Made by a program: the position numbers and the translations under genes. This document shows positions 35,318-44,565 of a DNA stretch of 64,000 nt, one piece after another (within the stretch, counting starts at the first letter, position 1; each line of letters starts with the position of its first letter). The notes beneath the pieces are model-generated. The model was given only the letters and a program-made list of their open reading frames with translations, was not told the DNA's origin and searched no databases. Source of the DNA: Desulfobulbaceae bacterium (lineage in GTDB: Bacteria; Desulfobacterota; Desulfobulbia; Desulfobulbales; Desulfobulbaceae); assembly GCA_011391865.1 (NCBI GenBank), contig JAABPV010000011.1, positions 1-64,000 of the forward strand, in the 5' to 3' direction.

Positions 35318-36748
35318 ATGAACCACTTTGATCAGTCCTTGGAGCTGCTGGCCTTCAACCTCAAGCTCGCCAGCCGCAGCAGCCGCACCCGCATTCTGGT
35401 CAGCTCAGGCAAGGAGGAGGACAAGCAGACCCTGCTGCCGCACATCAAAGAGCTGAAAGCCATCGGCGTGGAGTTCTTCGCCACGCCCGGCACCAGCCGC
35501 TTCCTGCTGGCGAACGGGGTGGAAAACACGGAGCTGCACAAGATCGCCGACAACATTTCCCCAAATATTCTCCCGTATCTGTCGGACAGCAAAGTTGATC
35601 TGGTCATCAACATCCTCACCGGCAACAAGGATTACGACGAATCGTCCGACTCCTCCACCATCCGCTCCCTCTGCATCGAGAACGGCATTCCCATCTTCAC
35701 CAGCGTCAAGCTGGCCGCCATGACCTTGGAGCGGCTGCTCAAGGACAAGAAGGGGAACATCTTCAACTACGCGATCACTGATCCGTCCGCGCCGTGGGAC
35801 ATGAAGAAGCACTTCCTCCAGATGGTGCTGGAGAAAGGCGGCTTCGCCTGCTATCATGCCCACTTCGACAAGTCCTACATCATCTCGCCCGACAACCTCA
35901 AGCTCAGTCAGGCGGACATGCAGAAGAAGTGGGAGCTGTACAGGTACATCAAGGAGAACTACTCGGAAAGCGACCTGACCGAGCGGATGAGCCGCTGCAT
36001 TGAGGTAATGAAAGCTCAGGGCGTGACCCACTGCCGCACCTTCATTGACGCGGACAAGACCGTCAAGCTGCTGCCCATGCAGGTGGCCCTTGCCCTCAAG
36101 GAGAAGCACAAGCGCGAGATCAAGATTGAAATCGCCGTGCAGCCGCTGGAGGGCGTGCTGAACAAGGAGTCGCGGGATTTCTTCGAGCAGGCCTGTGCAC
36201 TGGCTGACGTGGTCGGCGGCCTGCCGTCTAAAGACCGGCCCCTGCCGGAGAAGCATCTCGACATCATCCTCTCCATCGCCAAGAACCTCGGCAAGCCGGT
36301 GGATGTGCATGTGGATCAGGAGAACAACCCGGACGAGAATGAGACCGAGCTGCTGGCGGTGAAGGCCATCGAGCACGGCATGGAAGGCCGGGTGCGGGCG
36401 GTGCACGCGGTCTCGCTGGCTGCCAAAGATCCCAGCGAGCGCAAGCGGATCATGCGCTTGGCCAAGGACGCAGGGCTGTCCTTCATCGTCTGCCCCTCAG
36501 CGGCACTGAGCATGAAACAGCTCCAGAAATACGCGCCGCTGCACAACTCCATCGCCCCGGTGGATGAGCTGGTCGCCAACGAGCTACCTGTCTATCTCGG
36601 CGCGGACAACATCCATGACCTCTTCATGCCTTTAGTCGACGGCGACATGTGGACAGAATGCCGCTTCCTGATGGAAGCCTGCCGCTACTACGAGCTGGAG
36701 ACCGTGGCCGCCATTGCGGCGGACAAGAGCGGTTTCGCCGCCGCCTGA
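35318..36748 (+). CDS. Fusion of an MGS-like domain and a cytosine-deaminase-like amidohydrolase
   Basis: A 476-residue protein with two parts. Residues about 20-150 resemble the methylglyoxal-synthase-like fold found at the C terminus of carbamoyl-phosphate synthetase and in PurH: LKAIGVEFFATPGTSRFL, then DLVINILTG. Residues about 175-470 resemble a TIM-barrel amidohydrolase of the cytosine deaminase group: a metal site HAHFDK, DVHVDQE, VHAVSL and LGADNIHD. The expected metal ligands (two His in HxH, further His and a late Asp) are visible. Such barrels hydrolyse C-N bonds in pyrimidines and related rings, and the MGS-like domain may sense a small phosphorylated ligand. The substrate is unknown. 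It lies 22 bases before the MFS transporter start, suggesting joint uptake and breakdown. Confidence 0.78.
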   Translation: MNHFDQSLELLAFNLKLASRSSRTRILVSSGKEEDKQTLLPHIKELKAIGVEFFATPGTSRFLLANGVENTELHKIADNISPNILPYLSDSKVDLVINILTGNKDYDESSDSSTIRSLCIENGIPIFTSVKLAAMTLERLLKDKKGNIFNYAITDPSAPWDMKKHFLQMVLEKGGFACYHAHFDKSYIISPDNLKLSQADMQKKWELYRYIKENYSESDLTERMSRCIEVMKAQGVTHCRTFIDADKTVKLLPMQVALALKEKHKREIKIEIAVQPLEGVLNKESRDFFEQACALADVVGGLPSKDRPLPEKHLDIILSIAKNLGKPVDVHVDQENNPDENETELLAVKAIEHGMEGRVRAVHAVSLAAKDPSERKRIMRLAKDAGLSFIVCPSAALSMKQLQKYAPLHNSIAPVDELVANELPVYLGADNIHDLFMPLVDGDMWTECRFLMEACRYYELETVAAIAADKSGFAAA

Positions 36749-36770
36749 TCCTTTCAAGGAGAACATCATC

Positions 36771-38075
36771 ATGAACCATGCCGCTGCGGCCCGCCCGCCT
36801 GTCCATGACCGGAAGCAGGTCGTCTCGTGGGCCATGTACGACTGGGCCAACTCCGCCTTCGCCACCACCGTGATGGCCGGCTTTTTCCCGGTCTTCTTCA
36901 AGCAGTACTGGAGCGCGGGCAGCGAGGCGGTGGAAAGCACCTTCCGCCTTGGCGCGGCCAACTCCGTTGCCAGCCTCTTCATCGTCATTGTCGCGCCTGT
37001 GCTCGGCGCGATTGCCGACCGCAGCGGCGCAAAGAAGAAATTCCTCGCCTTCTTCGCCTTCCTCGGCATCTTGATGACCGGCGGCCTCTTCTTTGTCAGC
37101 AAGGGCAGCTGGCAGCTGGCAGCCTGCCTCTACGTCTTCGGCATCATCGGCTTTTCCGGCGGCAACATCTTTTATGACTCACTCTTAGTCTCAGTTGCCG
37201 GGCCAAAGAAGGTGGACACAGTCTCCGCCCTTGGCTTCTCCTTAGGCTATCTCGGCGGCGGCATTCTCTTCGCCTGCAACGTCTTCATGACCTTGAAGCC
37301 GGAACTTTTCGGTTTTGCCGACAAGGCCGAGGCGGTACGCTGGTCCTATCTCACCGTAGCCATCTGGTGGGCGGTTTTCTCTCTGCCTGTGCTGCTCTTT
37401 GTCAAAGAGGAGCGAAGCGCGGACGGCGGACAGATCGGCCTGAACGCGGTCGCGGCAGGCTTCCGCCAGCTGGCGGAGACCTTTGCTGAGATCCGGCGGC
37501 TGAAGGTGGTCTTGCTTTTTCTGGCAGGCTACTGGCTCTACATCGACGGCGTGGACACGATTGTTCGCATGGCGGTTGACTACGGCCTGTCCATCGGCTT
37601 GGAGACCAGCGGGCTGATGACCGCCCTGCTGATCACCCAGTTTGTCGGCTTCCCGGCGGCCATCGCTTTTGGCAAGATCGGCGAGAAGATCGGGGCGAAA
37701 ACTGGCATCCTCATCTGCATCGGCGTGTACATCCTGATCACCATCTGGGCCTACTTCATGAGCAGGCAGGCCGAATTCTACCTGCTCGCCGTCGGCATCG
37801 GCCTGGTGCAGGGCGGTGTGCAGGCCCTCAGCCGCTCGCTCTACACCCGCATCATCCCGCGCAGCAAATCGGCAGAGTTCTTCGGCTTCTACAACATGCT
37901 CGGCAAGTTCGCGGCAGTTGTTGGCCCGCTGATGATGGGCTGGATCGGGGTGCTCTCCGGCAGTCCGCGCACCGGCATCCTCTCGCTTATCCTCCTCTTC
38001 CTCGCTGGCGGCGCGCTGCTGCTTCAGGTCAATGTCGAGGAAGGGACGCGCATGGCGCAGGAGCTGGAAGGTTAG
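36771..38075 (+). CDS. Major facilitator transporter, UMF1 type
   Basis: A membrane transporter of about 434 residues with 12 predicted helices. The N-terminal VVSWAMYDWANSAFATTVMAGFFP is the hallmark of the UMF1 (Atg22-like) family, which is associated with efflux of amino acids or related compounds. Other family segments are LGAIADRSGAKKKFLAFF and GFYNMLGKFAAVVGPL. The start at 36771 is supported by AAGGAG nine bases upstream; a longer frame reaches back into the previous gene and is rejected. It follows the MGS-amidohydrolase gene by 22 bases, so it may move a product or substrate of that enzyme. The substrate cannot be read from sequence. Confidence 0.87.
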   Translation: MNHAAAARPPVHDRKQVVSWAMYDWANSAFATTVMAGFFPVFFKQYWSAGSEAVESTFRLGAANSVASLFIVIVAPVLGAIADRSGAKKKFLAFFAFLGILMTGGLFFVSKGSWQLAACLYVFGIIGFSGGNIFYDSLLVSVAGPKKVDTVSALGFSLGYLGGGILFACNVFMTLKPELFGFADKAEAVRWSYLTVAIWWAVFSLPVLLFVKEERSADGGQIGLNAVAAGFRQLAETFAEIRRLKVVLLFLAGYWLYIDGVDTIVRMAVDYGLSIGLETSGLMTALLITQFVGFPAAIAFGKIGEKIGAKTGILICIGVYILITIWAYFMSRQAEFYLLAVGIGLVQGGVQALSRSLYTRIIPRSKSAEFFGFYNMLGKFAAVVGPLMMGWIGVLSGSPRTGILSLILLFLAGGALLLQVNVEEGTRMAQELEG

Positions 38076-38123
38076 GGCGGCGGAGCCGTTTCTATTGAGA
38101 AGATCGACAAAAGGCAGAGGAAA

Positions 38124-39536
38124 ATGTCCGAAATCACCTTGCTGTGGCATGATTATGAGACTTGGGGGCTGAATCCCCGCAGCGACCGGCCCGCGCAGTT
38201 CGCCGCTGTCCGCACCAATCTTGAGCTGGAGGAAATCGGCGAGCCGCTCGTGCTCTGGTGCCGCCTTGCCAGCGACGCGCTGCCGGACCCACGCGCAGTG
38301 CTGCTCACTGGCATCAGCCCGCAGGAGGCGAGCAAGAAGGGGCTGAACGAGGCCGAGTTCTTCCGCCAGATTGAGGCCGAGCTAGCCCGGCCCGGCACCT
38401 GCGGAGTCGGCTACAACAGCCTCCGTTTCGACGACGAGGTGACGCGCTTCGGCTTCTACCGCAATTTCATCGACCCTTACGCCCGTGAGTGGCAGAACGG
38501 CTGCTCGCGCTGGGACATCATTGATCTGCTCCGCACTGCCCGCGCCCTGCGGCCTGAGGGCATCAATTGGCCGGAGCTGGACGGCTGCGTCAGCTTCCGC
38601 CTCGACCTGCTCGCCGCCGTCAACGGCATTGCGCATGATGCCCACGAGGCCCTGAGCGATGTCCGCGCCACAATCGAGCTGGCCCGCCTGCTCCGGCGGC
38701 TCCAGCCGCGCCTCTATGACTACTGCTTCAATCTCCGCCAGAAGAGCGAGGCGGCCAAGCTGCTTGATCTGAGCAGAAAAGACATCGTCCTCCATGTCAG
38801 CGGCATGTATCCGGCGGCCAAGGGCTGCATCGCCCCGGTCATGCCGCTGCTCCAGCATCCGCGCAACAAGAGCGAGATCATCGTCTATAACCTGCGCCAG
38901 CCGCCGCAGATGCTGCTCTCAATGACCCCGGAGGAGATGGCGGAAAACCTCTACGCCCGCAGCGAGGAGCAGCCGGAGGGCTTTGAGCGGCTGGCTCTGA
39001 AAGGGGCGCATGTCAACAAGTCGCCGGTGCTGGCCCCGCTCAACACCCTGCGCCCGGAGCTGGCCGCGCAGTGGCAGATTGACTTGCCCCAAGCCGAGCG
39101 GCACCGCGAGCAAATTTTAGCAGACAAAACACTGATGCAGCGGCTGACCACGCTCTATCAGAGCAGGCCGGACGTGCCGCCGCCGGACTCGGACGCAGCC
39201 TTGTACGAAGGGATGATCTCTGATGCCGACCGCCGCCTCTGCAACGAGGCACTGACGAAAAGCCCGGCCCAGCTTGCAGCTTGGGAGCCGCCCTTTGTCG
39301 ACGAACGTTTGCGCACTCTTTATTTCCGCTATCGGGCGCGCAACTGGCCGGAGAGCCTGAACGCCAAGGAGCAGGCGCAGTGGCGGCATTTCTGCGAGGC
39401 CCGTCTGCTGGAAGGCCAGTTCGGCAACGAGCTTACCTTCGACCGCTACCGGCAGATCTTGGAAGAGCTGGTCAGCAGCGGCGCGGCGGCGCAGCAGCCG
39501 GAGCTGTTCCGGCTGCTGGCGGAGTGTGAGGGGTGA
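38124..39536 (+). CDS. sbcB: Exodeoxyribonuclease I
   Basis: Exonuclease I digests single-stranded DNA 3' to 5' in mismatch repair and recombination. The 470-residue protein matches the family length. The DEDDh exonuclease motifs are WHDYETWGLNP (first Asp and Glu), GYNSLRFDDEV, and AHDAHEALSDVRAT (His and Asp). The C-terminal SH3-like and extended regions follow, with a GAHVNKSPVLAPLNTL segment typical of SbcB. It follows the MFS gene on the same strand and converges on the type II secretion operon, with 18 bases between stops. Confidence 0.9.
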   Translation: MSEITLLWHDYETWGLNPRSDRPAQFAAVRTNLELEEIGEPLVLWCRLASDALPDPRAVLLTGISPQEASKKGLNEAEFFRQIEAELARPGTCGVGYNSLRFDDEVTRFGFYRNFIDPYAREWQNGCSRWDIIDLLRTARALRPEGINWPELDGCVSFRLDLLAAVNGIAHDAHEALSDVRATIELARLLRRLQPRLYDYCFNLRQKSEAAKLLDLSRKDIVLHVSGMYPAAKGCIAPVMPLLQHPRNKSEIIVYNLRQPPQMLLSMTPEEMAENLYARSEEQPEGFERLALKGAHVNKSPVLAPLNTLRPELAAQWQIDLPQAERHREQILADKTLMQRLTTLYQSRPDVPPPDSDAALYEGMISDADRRLCNEALTKSPAQLAAWEPPFVDERLRTLYFRYRARNWPESLNAKEQAQWRHFCEARLLEGQFGNELTFDRYRQILEELVSSGAAAQQPELFRLLAECEG

Positions 39537-39554
39537 GATTGCGGAGAGGAAGCG

Positions 39555-41246
39555 TCAGGCCGCTACGCGGAAGACTTCCTCCAAGGTGGTCTGGCCTGCC
39601 AGCACTTGGCGCAGGCCGTCCTGGCGGAGGGTGGTCATGGGGCAATCTGTGGCGGCGATGGCGGCCCGCTTGATTTGGCCGGCATCAGAGGTGGTGAGAA
39701 TGAGGCTTTTAATCTGCTCCGAGAAGACCATCAGCTCGTAGATGCCCTGCCGCCCCTGATAGCCGGTGTTCAGGCAGGCATCGCAGCCCCGGCCCCGGTG
39801 CAGGGTCGCTCCTTTGAATTCTGGCGGCAGGCTGAGGCTGTCGATATATTCCGGCGCGGGCGTGTACGCCTCCTTGCACGCCGGGCAGATCCGCCGCACG
39901 AGCCGCTGGGCCATGACCGCGTTGACGGACGAGGAGACAAGGAACGGCTCCACGCCCATGTCGATCAGGCGGGTGACGGCGCTGGCCGCGTCGTTGGTGT
40001 GCAGGGTGGAGAAGACCAAGTGGCCGGTGAGTGCGGCCTGGATCGCCATTTCCGCTGTCTCTAAATCGCGGATCTCGCCGACCAGAATAATGTCCGGGTC
40101 CTGTCGGACTATAGTGCGCAGGCCGTTGGCGAAGGTCAGATCAATCTTGCTGTTGACCTGCATTTGGCTGATGCCGTTGATCTGGTACTCAATCGGATCT
40201 TCAACAGTGATGATGTTGACATCCGGCTGATTGAGCACGGTCAGTGCTGAATAGAGGCTGGTGGTCTTGCCGCTGCCGGTCGGGCCAGTGACAAGGATGA
40301 TGCCGTGCGGTGCCTTGATCAGCTTCATCAGAGTCTCAAGGTCGCGGGGCGACATACCAAGCTGCTCCAGCGAAAGCAGGACGTTGGATTTGTCTAAAAG
40401 GCGCATGACAATGCGCTCGCCAAAAGCTGTCGGCAGGGACGAGACACGCAGGTCGATGTTCTTGTCCGCGACCCGGATTTCTATGCGCCCGTCCTGCGGC
40501 AGCCGCCGCTCGGCGATGTCCATCTTGGCCATGATTTTGATCCTAGAGACCAACTTGGCCTGCACGTGGCGCGGCGGGGTGAGCATGTCGTAGAGGATGC
40601 CGTCCACCCGCTTGCGGATTTTTACCTTGTCCTTGTATGGCTCAATATGGATGTCGCTCGCGCCGTCACGGGCCGCCTGCGAGAGAATCAGGTTGACCAG
40701 TTTAATCACCGGCGCGTCGCTGGTGTCGTCGAGCAGGTCGGCGGTCTCCTCAATCGCGGAAAGGATGGCCTCCGGGTCGTCATCGTCGATGTCTTGCAGT
40801 ACCTGATCCGCCGCGCCTTTGCTGTCCCGCTCATAGGCCATGTTTACCGCCAGCAGGATTTCGTCCGTGGGCGCGAGGCAGGTTTTCATGCCCTCCAAGC
40901 CGAGCAGCCGCTGCATGTCGTCGATCTGCTGGAAATGAAACGGGTCGGATACGGCGATGAAAGAATCTTCGCGGGTCGCCACTGGCATCATTTTGAATTT
41001 GCGCAAGTAGGCGATAGGAATTTTGTCGATGAAGAAAGGGTCGGGATTCGGCGGCAGAAAAAGGCGCAGTTCAAGACCGAACTGAATACTGAGAGCACGC
41101 AGCAGATCCTCCTCTGTGACTTTCTTCTGCTGCACCAGAATGCGGCCAAGCCGTCCGCCCTTTTCTTTCTGGAGCTTGAGGGCCGCAGTGATGACCTCCT
41201 CCTTCATACCGAAGGATTCGATCAGTATTTCTCCGAGATACCTCAT
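39555..41246 (-). CDS. gspE: Type II secretion ATPase GspE
   Basis: The cytoplasmic ATPase that drives pseudopilus assembly, about 563 residues. N1E domains (about 1-150) carry the family NxLGxxL-like start, followed by the ATPase core with GPTGSGKTTSLYSAL, the Asp box EDPIEYQ, the Walker B region ILVGEIRD and a four-cysteine zinc site (CPAC and CDAC). I start it at ATG 41246, which has GAGGAG seven bases upstream. A longer frame back to 41435 encodes only low-complexity Arg/Lys sequence overlapping gspD and is rejected. It is the last gene of the operon, after gspD. Confidence 0.92.
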   Translation of the reverse strand: MRYLGEILIESFGMKEEVITAALKLQKEKGGRLGRILVQQKKVTEEDLLRALSIQFGLELRLFLPPNPDPFFIDKIPIAYLRKFKMMPVATREDSFIAVSDPFHFQQIDDMQRLLGLEGMKTCLAPTDEILLAVNMAYERDSKGAADQVLQDIDDDDPEAILSAIEETADLLDDTSDAPVIKLVNLILSQAARDGASDIHIEPYKDKVKIRKRVDGILYDMLTPPRHVQAKLVSRIKIMAKMDIAERRLPQDGRIEIRVADKNIDLRVSSLPTAFGERIVMRLLDKSNVLLSLEQLGMSPRDLETLMKLIKAPHGIILVTGPTGSGKTTSLYSALTVLNQPDVNIITVEDPIEYQINGISQMQVNSKIDLTFANGLRTIVRQDPDIILVGEIRDLETAEMAIQAALTGHLVFSTLHTNDAASAVTRLIDMGVEPFLVSSSVNAVMAQRLVRRICPACKEAYTPAPEYIDSLSLPPEFKGATLHRGRGCDACLNTGYQGRQGIYELMVFSEQIKSLILTTSDAGQIKRAAIAATDCPMTTLRQDGLRQVLAGQTTLEEVFRVAA

Positions 41247-41256
41247 CGACGGCTCC

Positions 41257-43695
41257 TCAACGTTTCTTTTCCTGCCCGTTCTCCGCTTTGCTGACAGGGG
41301 GTTCCGCCTTCTTTTCTTCCTGCGCCTCTTTCCGCCTCTGCTCCTGCTCGCTGTCCCGCTGCAGCTTCTTGTCCTGCTCGGCCAGCTCCAGCCGCCGGAG
41401 CGCAGCGCGGACTGTGCGCAGCAGCATAGGATCATCCAGCTGGCTTTCCGCGCCGCTACGGGCGGCCAGATTCAGAGCCTGCTGATAAACCTCAACCGCC
41501 TTTTCCCGCTCGCCTTCCTGCGCATGAATGGCCCCCAGATTGACCAAGGCGTAAGGGTTTTCCGGCGCATTTTGAAGTGCCTGCTGAAAATACCTCTTCG
41601 CCTCGCCATGCTCCTTTTCCCGCAGTTTGGCAAAGCCTCGGTCCATCAGGGCGTAGACGTGCTCCACGTTGCCGCTGGGCTTCAGAAGCTGCTCTGGCAC
41701 ATCGCCAGAACCTTCTTTGACCTCCTCCATCTTATCGCGCTTTTTGTAATAGAGGTCAGCCAGCTCCGGCGCACTCTCCACGATGCGGGGGGCGATGAAA
41801 ATGAACATGTTGGTTCGGCGCTTGTTGTTCTCGTGGGTCTTGAACAGCCAGCCCAGCACCGGAATGTCCCCCAGCAACGGCACCTTGTAGTCACCTGAGG
41901 TCGCGTCTTGGCCGATCATCCCGCCGATGACCACAATCTCCTGATTGTGAACGACAACAGTGGTTGTCGCGCTCCGCTTGTAGGTGGTCGGCGTGGCCAC
42001 GCCCGCCTCGCTCTTCAGACGGGTGACCTCCACGCCGATGTCTAACCGGAGCAGGTTGGCCTGATTGATCTGCGGTGTGATCTTCAGCGTGGTGCCCACG
42101 TCCTTGTACTCGTAGTTGGTGTAATCCTGTGTGCTGCCTGTCGAGGAGCTGTTTCGGCTCGTTATGTAGGGCACGTTCTCGCCCACGGTGATGCTGGCCT
42201 CCTTGTTGTCGGTGGTCAGTATCTGCGGGGTGGCGATGATGTTGATGTCCGAGTCCTTCTGGAAAGCGTTTACCACTGCGCCAAGGTCCGGAAAATACGC
42301 GCCGCCGATCTGCACCCCTTTTTTCAGCACGCCCAGCGTGGCCCCAGATGTCATGCCTGCGGTGCCCTTGCTGATGCCGTTCATCAGGCTAAAACTGCCG
42401 CTGGTGAAACCGGCTCCCAATGTGCCGGTCTCGTCCTGAATGCTGCCTGCTCCACCCCATTCTGGCCCGATTTTGAACTGCTTGTCAATGGAAACCTCCA
42501 TGATCAGTGCTTCCAGATAGACCATGCGCCGGGGAATGTCGAGCTTCTTGATCACATCTTGCAGGACAAGGTATTCCTCCTGCGAGGCGGTGATGATTAG
42601 GGCGTTAGTTTCCGGGTCAGCATTGATTTTGATGTCTGACGAGAGCTGGGCTGAGGGAATGGTCAGGCCGCCGACTGCATCAATCCGGGCGGCGGCTTGA
42701 TTCTGCGCCTCTTCAGGGCCTTTCGGCTTTGACACGTTGCGGCTGGCCGCTGGATCTGCGCCCGCGCCGCCCTGTTTGCCGGTCGGCAGGTTGGTCAGTA
42801 CCTTGACTATTTCCTCGGCATTGGCATGCTGGAGATAATATACATGGATATTGCCGCCTTCTCTGGTCACTTCTGAGTCAAGCTGCGCGAGTAGCTGCTG
42901 GATTCTCTCAATCTGCGGTTTTGGCGCGAAGACGATCAGCGAGTTGGTCCGCTCGTAGGGAATGATTTTGATCGTGGTCGGACGGCCTCCTTTCGGAGCG
43001 GCAGACTGGATGAAAAGCGGGCCGATCGCCTTGCTGACGATGTCCACCGAGGCGTATTTGAGAGAAATGATCGCCAATTCTTCCCCCACCGAAGGCACAT
43101 CCACCGCCTTGATGATATCAAGCAGACGGTTGATGTTGGACAGTGCCTCGGTGAGGATCAGCAGGCCGGAATGCTCGTGCGCGATCGCCACGCTGGTCTT
43201 GGACAGCAGCGGGGTGATAAAACGCTTCATCTCTTCGGGATTAGAGTGCGTCAGCGGGATGATCCGGGTGACAACTTTGTCATCATCTCTGACCTGCTCG
43301 CCGTCACGGAGGGTGGGGATGCTCTTGGAGCGGGCCTGCACCGCTGGAATGACCTTGATCATATCGCCGCTGGGCACAGTGGTGAAGCCGTGCACCTCCA
43401 GCACGGATTCGAACACCCGGTACGCCTCGTCAACCGTGAGTTGCTTGGGGGAGATGATGGTGATCTTGCCCCGCACTCCCGGATCGACGATGAAATTTTT
43501 GCCCGTCACCTCGCTGATGTACTGGATGAACTTGGATATTTCAAAATCAGGCAGGTTGAACTGCACGGTCTTCTGCGGACTCTTTTTTTCTTTGTCCTGC
43601 GCCTGACTTTGCGGCGCGACAGCGCAGAGCAGAAGCAGGAGTACAGTCAGCACGAGCGAAGCGGCGGTGAAGCGGAATGAAGCGGAATTTTTCAT
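41257..43695 (-). CDS. gspD: Type II secretion secretin GspD with TPR-containing C-terminal extension
   Basis: The outer-membrane channel of the secretion system, 812 residues. It has a signal peptide ending near SQAQ, N0-N3 ring domains, then the secretin barrel with VPLLGDIPVLGWLF near 600 and MFIFIAPRIV near 630. After the barrel come about 175 more residues: two TPR-like repeats (GFAKLREKEHGEAKRYFQQA and NLGAIHAQEGEREKAVEVY) and a Lys/Glu/Gln-rich tail. Secretins usually end with a short S-domain bound by a pilotin, so the TPR tail is unusual. No pilotin gene is seen. The extension may bind a pilotin-like partner or the peptidoglycan, which is inference. Confidence 0.9.
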   Translation of the reverse strand: MKNSASFRFTAASLVLTVLLLLLCAVAPQSQAQDKEKKSPQKTVQFNLPDFEISKFIQYISEVTGKNFIVDPGVRGKITIISPKQLTVDEAYRVFESVLEVHGFTTVPSGDMIKVIPAVQARSKSIPTLRDGEQVRDDDKVVTRIIPLTHSNPEEMKRFITPLLSKTSVAIAHEHSGLLILTEALSNINRLLDIIKAVDVPSVGEELAIISLKYASVDIVSKAIGPLFIQSAAPKGGRPTTIKIIPYERTNSLIVFAPKPQIERIQQLLAQLDSEVTREGGNIHVYYLQHANAEEIVKVLTNLPTGKQGGAGADPAASRNVSKPKGPEEAQNQAAARIDAVGGLTIPSAQLSSDIKINADPETNALIITASQEEYLVLQDVIKKLDIPRRMVYLEALIMEVSIDKQFKIGPEWGGAGSIQDETGTLGAGFTSGSFSLMNGISKGTAGMTSGATLGVLKKGVQIGGAYFPDLGAVVNAFQKDSDINIIATPQILTTDNKEASITVGENVPYITSRNSSSTGSTQDYTNYEYKDVGTTLKITPQINQANLLRLDIGVEVTRLKSEAGVATPTTYKRSATTTVVVHNQEIVVIGGMIGQDATSGDYKVPLLGDIPVLGWLFKTHENNKRRTNMFIFIAPRIVESAPELADLYYKKRDKMEEVKEGSGDVPEQLLKPSGNVEHVYALMDRGFAKLREKEHGEAKRYFQQALQNAPENPYALVNLGAIHAQEGEREKAVEVYQQALNLAARSGAESQLDDPMLLRTVRAALRRLELAEQDKKLQRDSEQEQRRKEAQEEKKAEPPVSKAENGQEKKR

Positions 43696-43737
43696 GATCA
43701 GTTGCGCATAAATGGCGAATGAACGCTGTGCTGCCGA

Positions 43738-44565
43738 TTACTCCACATCCATCGGTGGCAGCTCAGGAGACGGCTCTTCCTCAGGCGGGAACGGCTGCTC
43801 CTCGATGCCAATTTCAGGCTGTTCAGGAGGCGGCTCGTCCATGTGTGGCTCCTCTATGTGCGGCTCCTCCTCAGGCGGATTTTCATAGTCCAGCGGCAGG
43901 TTGACTCTGCGGTTGGGCCGCGCTGACGGCATCCCCCGCATCGCCTCCATGTCCGGCCCGGCATGGAATGAGGGCGGCGGCTGGAACGGCCTCGTCCCAC
44001 CTGCGCTCGACTGGCCGGGTGCGCCGGGATTGATTTCCGGCATTTTTAGAATTTCCAGCTTGCCGTTCACATCCAAGGTGACGCTGTTCCAATCAATAGC
44101 CTTGATAATCGCGCCCTGCACCCCATCGCCGACGCGGAGCAACAGCTGCTCCTTCTTGCCCGTGTTGTCGATGATGATGGCGCGGGCCGTCTCCTCGGTG
44201 CCGGTGACTGTGCCGGCTAAAACCAGATTGAGGGCGGTGAGCGCGGCCGGCTGCTGCTGCTGTGGTGTCTGCGGCTTCACCGGCGGCGGAGGCGGAGCCT
44301 CCTGTTTGACCTGGAAGATGTTCCGGCGGACAATAACCTGAAAATCTGCCAGCGCGGTGGCATCAGGTGGCGGCGCGTCCTCGGCGTTCACCGCGCCTGC
44401 GCTTTCCGGCACCTCTTGGGGCTGCGCCGCTGTCCCCTCCTCGCCGACAGGCGGCGGCACACAGCTGGCCTTGCCCAGCTCCTCCTCCAGCCGCCGGTAG
44501 CCGAAATGCACTCCGGCAGTCACCACGGCGAAAATGACCGCCAGTTTTGCCGCTGTCCGCATCAT
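43738..44565 (-). CDS. gspC: Type II secretion inner-membrane protein GspC, PDZ-less
   Basis: GspC links the inner-membrane platform to GspD. The 275-residue protein has an N-terminal helix (about 6-22), a Pro/Gln-rich linker, and an HR domain (about 78-180) beginning IVRRNIFQV, with strands such as ALNLVLAGTVTG and ARAIIIDN. There is no PDZ domain after it. Instead the C-terminal third is low-complexity, with acidic and proline-rich repeats of the form EEPH and DEPPP. The gene starts with a four-base overlap with gspN and ends 43 bases before the gspD start. Assignment rests on HR features and operon position. Confidence 0.82.
   Translation of the reverse strand: MMRTAAKLAVIFAVVTAGVHFGYRRLEEELGKASCVPPPVGEEGTAAQPQEVPESAGAVNAEDAPPPDATALADFQVIVRRNIFQVKQEAPPPPPVKPQTPQQQQPAALTALNLVLAGTVTGTEETARAIIIDNTGKKEQLLLRVGDGVQGAIIKAIDWNSVTLDVNGKLEILKMPEINPGAPGQSSAGGTRPFQPPPSFHAGPDMEAMRGMPSARPNRRVNLPLDYENPPEEEPHIEEPHMDEPPPEQPEIGIEEQPFPPEEEPSPELPPMDVE

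Noticed and set aside
35016-35321. 101-aa frame across the 46-bp repeat array
   Set aside because: The repeat length is not divisible by three, the encoded sequence is not periodic in protein terms, and it overlaps both flanking genes.
35405-36406. 333-aa minus-strand frame opposite the MGS-amidohydrolase gene
   Set aside because: The plus strand carries conserved metal-binding motifs, while the minus-strand product is rich in His, Val and Leu without a recognisable fold, as expected for an antisense shadow.
41247-41435. N-terminal extension of gspE
   Set aside because: It lies inside gspD and encodes an Arg/Lys-rich string with no family similarity. The ATG at 41246 has a good ribosome site and begins the conserved MRYLGEIL sequence.
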